Assembly (NCBI GenBank): GCA_001939145.1
Contig: LSRX01000524.1
Span: forward strand, 143,567-207,566
Source of the DNA: Symbiodinium microadriaticum
Taxonomy: Eukaryota > Sar > Dinophyceae > Suessiales > Symbiodiniaceae
Length of the DNA: 64,000 nt
Direction of reading: 5' to 3'
Shown: positions 57,950-64,000 of the stretch, in pieces
Position numbering within the stretch: position 1 is the stretch's first letter
Layout of the letters: every line of letters starts with the position of its first letter
Notes under the pieces: generated by a model
Seen by the model: only the letters and a program-made list of their open reading frames with translations
The model's database searches: none
Told to the model about the DNA's origin: nothing
Position numbers and translations under genes: made by a program

Positions 57950-58725
57950 AGAGGGTTTGGGGTTTAGGGTTTTTGAAGAGTTTTAGGTTAGGGCTTTCTA
58001 GGGCTTAGGGTGTAGGGCTTAAGCTTTTTCCGGTTTAGGGTTCAGGGCTTAGACGTTTTAGGGATAAGGGTTCAGACTTTTTAGGGTTTCTGGTTTAGAG
58101 TTTTAGGGCGATTTAGGGCTTAGGGTTTAGGGCTTAGACGTTTTAGGGCTCAGGGCTTAAAGTTTGTTTTTTTAGGGCTTAGGGCTTCGGGTTTAGGGTT
58201 TACGGCTTAGGCTTTTTAGGCCTCAGGGCTTAGGCTTTAGACGTTTTAGGGCTTAGGGTTTAGGGCTTAGACTTTTTAGGGTTTAGGGTTTAGGGCTTAG
58301 ACGTTTTAGGGATTAGGGTTTAGACGTTTTAGGTTAGGGTTTTTTAGGGCTTAGGGTTTAGGGCTCAGACTTTGTAGGGTTTCGGGTTTAGGGCTTAGAC
58401 TGTTTAGGGTTTAGAGTTTAGGGCTTTTAGAGTCTAGGGTTTAGGGCTTAAGCTTTTTACGGTTTAGGGTTTAGGGCTTAGCCGTTTTAGGGTTTAGGGT
58501 TTTGTTCGGGCTTTGGGTTTAGGGCTTAGACTTTGTAGGGTTTAGGGTTTAGGGCTTAGACATTTTAGGGTTTAGGGTTAAGGGCTTAGACGCTTCAGGG
58601 TTTAGGGTTTAGGGTAGTAGGGTTTAGACTTTAGAGGTTTTTTTCAAGTGCAGCAGCCCCTTTCTCTCTACAGGGTTTAGGGCTTGGGGTGTATTCGAGT
58701 CTATAGGGTTTAGGGTTTAGGGGTG
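57950..58725. repeat. Large telomere-like array with higher-order units
   Basis: About 775 bp. TTTAGGG motifs are combined into longer units of the form GGGCTTAGACGTTTTAGGG plus one or two TTTAGGG, repeated more than ten times with drift (GACTTTTTAGGG, GACTTTGTAGGG variants). Confidence 0.9.
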
Positions 58726-58830
58726 TAGGGTTGCAGGACGGGCTGCCAAGAGGCCTGTCGTCTTGCGGAACAGGCTTTAGGAACAAGGCCGCAAGACATG
58801 GTCCCTGAACCCTAAACCCTAATTCCTAAT

Positions 58831-58877
58831 GGGAGTGAGCTGAAACTTGCTTCAGCTTACTTCAGCTGAATGCTCCC
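58831..58877. repeat. Small foldback GGGAG/CTCCC with CAGCTGAA repeats
   Basis: GGGAGTGAGCTGAAAC pairs with TTCAGCTGAATGCTCCC around a TTCAGCTTAC centre. Confidence 0.55.
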
Positions 58878-60335
58878 ATGAAACGGATGCTGTCGCATCC
58901 ATATCCTAATGCCCGATCGGTAAGCCTCAAGACGCGCAAGTGGTGCTACAGAGGCCTTGATGATTAGAATGGGGCGAATCGGGATGTGGGGTATATTGTA
59001 GCATGATGACATGGAGTCCTAGTGGGCTAGTATTGCTGATTGTTTGGGCCCTTACATTGGGGGACCCCCGCATAAGCACAATGCAATCTGCAACAGACAC
59101 CCTCTTCAATCAAAGTGATGTAGGCACCCGGGATTCGGAGACTCTTAATTTCTGGCCCTGAGTGGCTGTAGAGAAGCCCTCTCAGCCCTAAACCCGAAAG
59201 TGTTTAGGGTTTAGGGCTTTAAGGCTTTAGGGTTTAATCTTGGCACAGCTTGCGGTTCTATAGTCCCCGGACCCCTCCCCACACGCCTTTAGCAGGGCCA
59301 CATCACGAATGGTGCGCTCGGGTGATTTTACCATGGCAGCGCCGCCGTACTTGATCACCACCTGCCGCCACCAACCCTAAGCCCTCAATGGAACCTACAC
59401 CTTTTAAAGGTTTTCATGTCAAGGAATTCAAGCTTTCGGGCCGACAGTCTGATATACTTTACGTAGGATGCTAAACTTTGCCAGCCCTCTTCTTCGGCCG
59501 CAATTCAGGCGGAGGAAGTAGGCGAGTCTCGGGGGGATTCGGGGCTTCGCAATGATTGGCGAGTAAGCCACATTTCGGAAGAGACTGATTTAGGGTCAGA
59601 GTTTGCAAGCGAGAGGTTTCAAGGTTCTGTTTGTCCTCGCCCTTGACTTGGACTTCCCTGGGGTGCGTTTGGGACTCTGATAGAACAAGATAGGCGACTC
59701 AAATTACGTAGATGTTGACGGATTTCCCTCTGCTTCTAAAACTATGTTAGCAGGCGGCTCTTGGTTTAAGGAATGTCCGATTGGAACCTGGTAGAACTCT
59801 TGCTGCTGCATTCTGCGATGGCAACGATTGGCTATCGGCTCAATCTTACAGTGTTGGCTTCAGGGCGATCGAAAGCGCCTCCGAAACAAAACCCTTGCCC
59901 GAGACCCCGAGCTTCCATACTGTAAACCCCACCCCGAACACCCAAATCCCAAAACCCTAAAGCCTAAAACCCAGCACCCCAAAATCATCCACCCCTCCAC
60001 CCGTAGACCCATACACCCTGAACATGGAAACCCAGGCCCGACAACACGAAACCCGAAATGCTAAACCCCACATCCGAAACCACAAAAACCGACCACTCTA
60101 CAAACCCCGATTAGGGTTTAGGGTTTAGGGTTTTAGGGTTTAGGGTTTGTCCATCTAGAAACGAACCCGAACACTTGAAGCAACCCTTAAAGGAACCCTA
60201 AACCCCATGACCCGACACCAAGGGCTCCGCCACAGAGCCCGTCAGCTTCGCCAGCGCAGGCAAGGATTCCGCCAGCGCCTCCGTGCTGGTAGGTTTAGGG
60301 TTTAGGGGTTTAGGGTTTAGGGTTTAGGGATTCCT

Positions 60336-60475
60336 AGACCCCCGGGAGAATCTAAAAAGTAGATCCCCGAAAATATGGGACCCCTAACTGCTAAAGGGGC
60401 ACTAACTGCTAAAGGGGCACTTTAATAGGAACCCCCCTTAAGGCATCGACTTTTTGGATCCTCCCCGGGGGGTCT
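60336..60475. mobile_element. Foldback element with AGACCCCCGGGAGAATC ends
   Basis: The left end AGACCCCCGGGAGAATCTAA pairs with the right end GGATCCTCCCCGGGGGGTCT. Inside is an 18-bp tandem duplication (TAACTGCTAAAGGGGCAC, about 60,385-60,420). The element is flanked by TTTAGGG units on both sides. Confidence 0.75.
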
Positions 60476-61206
60476 GGGTTTAGGGTCAGGATTCTTATGA
60501 AAAGGCTCCTAGTTTCCAAGGTCACTGGTTTCTGAAACTCCCATTTAAAAGGTCTTATAAGCCCCAAAACCCTAACTAGCATGTATGATTCTGGCGTTCA
60601 GGGCTTAGGGGGGAGCTGGCGTCTTGGGGCCTGCAGTTGAGGATTTAGGGCTCTGGGTTTAGGAGTTGCAGGCTTGGCGGGTCTGTGGCCATGGCCACGG
60701 TTTAGCAGTTTAGGCTTTAGGGGTTTAGGGTTTTTAGGGATTTAGGGGTTTGGGGTTTAGGGTTTTAGGGACTTAGGGGTTTAGGGTGTAGGGGTGCAGG
60801 GGCTTAGGCTTTAGGGGTTTAGCCGCGGTAAGCGGGCTCGACCGGACTGGGATGAAGTGTTTGAGAAGATGTTTCTTTGATTGAAGCTGTCAACATGACA
60901 GTGCTGTAAAGTGCTGTACAAATGGCCTTTCCAGCAGTCCAAGCTCAAGCGAAGGTGACCCACACTGTGTTGACAGTCTGGAAAGTTCCGCTTCATCTCT
61001 GTTTGCTAGAGTCCTGTGATGGGCACCAGCAGCGCTGGCGTCTGCCACCTACGCAATCCTTTAGCGCTGGGCCTTCCAGCTTTCACCAATGCTGAGAAAA
61101 GCTGCAAAGCTCCGACGCATCGCTGTGGCTGCGCAAGTTGCTCTTCTTGGGAGTTTCGGCTCGAGACTGGCTTAGCTTAGCTACCAGTCCTTACGCGTAG
61201 TAGGGA

Positions 61207-61238
61207 GTGTGTTAAAACCACCTGTGGTTTTACACACA
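61207..61238. repeat. Strong hairpin GTGTGTTAAAACCAC/GTGGTTTTACACAC
   Basis: A stem of about 15 bp with a two-base loop and one mismatch. No U-rich tail or promoter-like context is visible, so I call it only a hairpin. Confidence 0.7.
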
Positions 61239-61818
61239 GGGAGGCCGTAAGTAGGCTAGAGGTTTCGCCCCTATATAGCTTTTTAGAAGACTCTGAGACT
61301 CCAAGAGAAGTAGGGTAGCTCGCTGTCGTTGCTTGCCTTACGAGCCGCTTAAACCAAGAAACGTAGTGAGTAAGTCATTTGCGCTCCCTTGCCTTCAGAT
61401 TCTGCGAGGAGTGCAATTTTGAAATTTTGCTCTAGGTGTTGTCCTCTTGCTGGTTAGGGTTTAGGGGTTAGGGTGTAGGCTTCGGGTTTTGGCTTAGAAG
61501 AGTATGGAGTGGATTAGGAAGGTGACAAGGTCGGCTATCAGTCAGGTTCAGAAACAGTACGGTTATCCTGTATCCTTAACACGCAGAAACCCGCAATCAA
61601 CACCCATAACGCCCCCAAAGCCATCTTCAACCCCTGAAGAACTCTTGAAGCCCTCAAACCCTCAAGGCTCTTAAAGCCGTGAAACCATTGAGGCCCTGTA
61701 ACCCCTAAAACCCTGAAAGCCTTTACTTGTAGCCGAAAAGAACTACCCGTTTTAGGGTTCCTTCTTACGACTTCTACATCTACTTCCTCAAAAAAAGGTA
61801 GGTCTTTTGGGCCACAGG

Positions 61819-61920
61819 CAAACCCTAAACCCTAAACCCCTAAACCCCTAAACCCTAAACCCCTAAACCCCTAAACCCCTAAACCCCTAAACCCCTAAAC
61901 CCTAAACCCCTAAACCCAAG
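61819..61920. repeat. CCCTAAAC/CCCCTAAA block
   Basis: About 13 units, the most regular of them eight bases long (CCCCTAAA). Confidence 0.92.
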
Positions 61921-62220
61921 GCCAAAAGCCGGGAATCCCCCGGGCCCTTCGTGGCCTGCGCGCGTGTCTGGAGGTCCAACAAAGGCGCCTCCTCCTCTTC
62001 ATCCTCCTCGGCCTGCTAACGACCATTATGTCGGGGCCTTAAGAAGTCGAATGGGGTTTTGGTGTATATAGTACTGTATAACTATCAGAAGCAACGCTAA
62101 GAAATTTCAGTGGTAAATATCTATGCTTCTATAGGCTGTATTTATTTGGGGGCTTCCGGTTTGGGGTTGTAATTATAACGCCTTTAGGGTTTATAGAGCT
62201 TACGGTTCATAAGAAAAAAA

Positions 62221-62288
62221 TTCATGGGACTTTGTAAATAGGGTTATAAACAAGGAACTATACACTGTACTGACTAAGTCCCATGAAC
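62221..62288. mobile_element. MITE, TTCATGGGACTTAGTAA family copy 3 (shortened)
   Basis: TTCATGGGACTTTGTAAATA pairs with GACTAAGTCCCATGAA. It lacks about 40 bp of the centre seen in copies 1 and 2. Confidence 0.75.
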
Positions 62289-62743
62289 CGCCAAGTAGAC
62301 CCTAAACCCTAAACCCTAAACTGAGTAGGGCTCGGGGCCTAAGGCCAAGTAGGCCTATCTGGGAATTGTGATTCAGGGACCACAGGGCTGAGTTTTAACG
62401 GGGTTTAGGGATTAGGCTAGATTTCAATCCCTAAAACCCTATAAAATCCACACCATAAGCCATGAAAGCCATAGAAAAGCCGGCTCATCCGTGGGGTCCC
62501 TACAAATTCTACATCAGGGCATGTAACGAAAACCTGAAAAAGGAAAAGCAGGTTTATGGTCGCATAAGCTAAACTTTAAACCCTGAAACCCCAGACCCTA
62601 AACCAACTCAAAACCTAAAACCATGAAACCCTTAGGGTTTAGGGCTTAGGGTTTAAGGTTTGGGGTCGGCTCTGTCGGGACTCTGCGAGCCAAAAGACCA
62701 CTTGTTGACGGCTTGTGGGCTTCTTTGTTTCGTGTGAACGCTC

Positions 62744-62955
62744 AGGGTCCAAGTGGGTAGTTCTCGGAATTAGGGTCCCTTTTAGGGTCCTCTTTTCAAA
62801 GGTGCCGTACTTTATGAGGGACCTAAAAAGGGACCCTAATTTAGAGAACTACCCAAGTACCTCATAATCATATTATACTCCCTCAAACATGGATTAACAT
62901 AACTACTATCCTGAACCCGGGTACCTGATATTTTATTTGGGTCCTTTGGACCCTT
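62744..62955. mobile_element. MITE, AAGGGTCCAAGTACC family, interrupted copy
   Basis: Outer element AGGGTCCAAGT ... GGTCCTTTGGACCCTT related to 56,959-57,059. It is split after AAGT by the GGGTAG element at 62,755-62,854, and AAGT is repeated right after the insert. Confidence 0.82.
62755..62854. mobile_element. MITE, GGGTAG family copy 2, nested insertion with AAGT target duplication
   Basis: The left end GGGTAGTTCTCGGAATTAGG and right end CCTAATTTAGAGAACTACCC are inverted. AAGT lies on both sides. The uninterrupted host copy at 56,968 reads GGTCCAAGTACCTAAT with a single AAGT, so the exact insertion junctions are known. Confidence 0.88.
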
Positions 62956-63050
62956 AGGGGAAGGGGAGGAGGGTGGAAGGCTCCGGGACTTGAGGGTTTA
63001 GGGTGGATCAAGGCTTAGCGGCTTTAGGAGTAAAGCAATCCGGGAAATCC

Positions 63051-63140
63051 TGTTGATGACAAAAACCCTGCATTACCTTAAGGACCCTAAACTATGGGGA
63101 TTAGGGTCTATTCCGAAATGCAGGATTTATATCATCAACC
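63051..63140. mobile_element. MITE, TGTTGATGATATAAA family copy 1
   Basis: The left end TGTTGATGACAAAAACCCTG and right end AGGATTTATATCATCAACC are inverted. The centre has CCTTAAGGACCC and GGTCTATTCC. Confidence 0.8.
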
Positions 63141-63829
63141 GTAGCGTAGGGGTTTCGACTTGTGGGGGCTAGGATCTAGATTGAGGGGCTTCAGCAGAAA
63201 GGGCAGCATAGGGGCTTGGGGCCCTAGGAGGCTTCATAGGATTGAAAGGGCTGAGGGAGATTCAGAGAGGGGCTGAATAACTACCAATACTATTCCATGG
63301 AAACCTTGCACGATAATCTATCCCAAAACCCTATCCCAAACATTTCCTGTTGGATCCCATGGGTTTGTTTTGCTGGGGCTTTAGCGCGGCTCACAGGGCT
63401 GCGGAATAACACAACGATCTCACTTCCCGCATATTGGAGTGGCCGTAGCCTTAAGTACAGTGCTGCACAGTCTGTATTAATTGTTGTATAGGGGCCATAA
63501 ATAAGACGCTATTGCTACTTATTCCGATCCATATGCTAGAGCACTTCCGAAAGGCACCTGAAGCTCCCTTAGCCACTCGTCACCACTTCGAACATCGGCG
63601 ACGGCACTCAAGAAGCCTCTAGTTGCTTTAATATTGAGTCACTCTGCAGGTTCATGAGTTCAAGGGGGCATATTATGAAGCAACGACGGCTTGTGAGGCC
63701 ATGAGGGTCTATCGCGGAGCTTGCGCCTTGGCAAACTTGATTTCGTCACCCTGCGTCGCTGCCAGCACCACCTAAGCGTGCGAGCCCGAGGGTGAGTTGT
63801 GGCGAGACAAACTGTCAGTCGACACATAC

Positions 63830-63929
63830 TGTTGATGGTATAAAGCCTGCATGACCTTAAGGACCCCTAAAATATGGGAATTGTGGTCTATTCCTTATTA
63901 TGGATAATGCAGGATTTATATCATCAACC
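63830..63929. mobile_element. MITE, TGTTGATGATATAAA family copy 2
   Basis: The left end TGTTGATGGTATAAAGCCTG and right end AGGATTTATATCATCAACC are inverted. It shares the CCTTAAGGACCC core with copy 1, about 780 bp away and in the same orientation. Confidence 0.82.
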
Positions 63930-64000
63930 GCAGGCACGATTCCCCGACATGGTGAGCAGCTAAGGAAAGATCAAGGCTTGTAGGAGCATGATGCCTAATG

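Larger units (their letters stand above)
49723..64000. other. Repeat mosaic right of the giant element, no supportable genes
   Basis: Telomere-like blocks, MITEs and microsatellites are listed separately. Other stretches (50.0-50.6, 51.2-55.5, 58.8-60.3, 60.5-61.8 and 63.1-63.8 kb) contain unique sequence without any frame I can defend. An AT-rich zone lies at about 52,190-52,350. Confidence 0.5.

Noticed and set aside
60895-60930. CAGTGCTGTAAAGTGCTG resembling the element hairpin
   Set aside because: Its half-sites are direct, not inverted, so it does not match the hairpin family.
1-64000. Dinoflagellate spliced-leader sequence (CCGTAGCCATTTTGGCTCAAG)
   Set aside because: Looked for as support for the organism call; no match noticed by eye, so the organism remains an inference.

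Overview
The window looks like nuclear DNA of a eukaryotic alga, most likely a dinoflagellate (Symbiodiniaceae-like). This is inferred from plant/alveolate-type telomere-like heptamers (TTTAGGG/CCCTAAA) scattered almost everywhere, very sparse coding sequence, many microsatellites, many short inverted-repeat elements, and a spliced gene with short introns of which one appears to use a GC donor. Three single Ns (4135, 33861, 41423) lie in or beside repeats and look like assembly joins. No species can be named from sequence alone.

Layout. 0-4.3 kb is a coding-like block on the minus strand: a long Gln/Pro/Gly-rich reading frame (365-1960), a cysteine-bearing repeat (2.5-2.9 kb) and a second frame (3405-4103) that stays open into a CAG/polyGln tract. 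It has no telomere-like repeats. 4.3-32.7 kb holds no gene I can support. It is a mosaic of microsatellites (CTG, ATC, ACT, GAT, ATGT, pentamers), degenerate TTTAGGG blocks in both orientations, and MITE-like foldbacks.

32,785-49,722 is the highlight: a 16.9-kb element built as a giant interrupted palindrome. Two inverted arms of about 6.66 kb each surround a 3.6-kb unique core. The outermost ~212 bp of the arms are nearly identical, and the element is flanked by GTTT on both sides (candidate 4-bp target duplication). The core encodes a 251-residue serine recombinase (39,920-40,675, +) facing a multi-exon unknown gene (42,927-41,567, -). Each arm carries a copy of a coiled-coil gene reading inward (35,674-36,435 + and 46,498-45,779 -), followed by a matching CA/GT tract and minisatellite. 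Over 30 copies of a 17-bp hairpin (consensus GGCACTTCTTCAGTGCC and variants) occur in the arms, and I found none elsewhere in the window. The elements together suggest a mobile unit with its own recombinase, but how it moves is inference.

49.7-64 kb returns to repeat mosaic. It has a heptameric TACTTAC array, CTG/CTC arrays, a ~0.8-kb higher-order telomere-like array (57.95-58.72 kb), and several MITE families. One of these gives direct insertion evidence: a GGGTAG element nested in another element, with an AAGT duplication and an intact empty-site copy in the same window.
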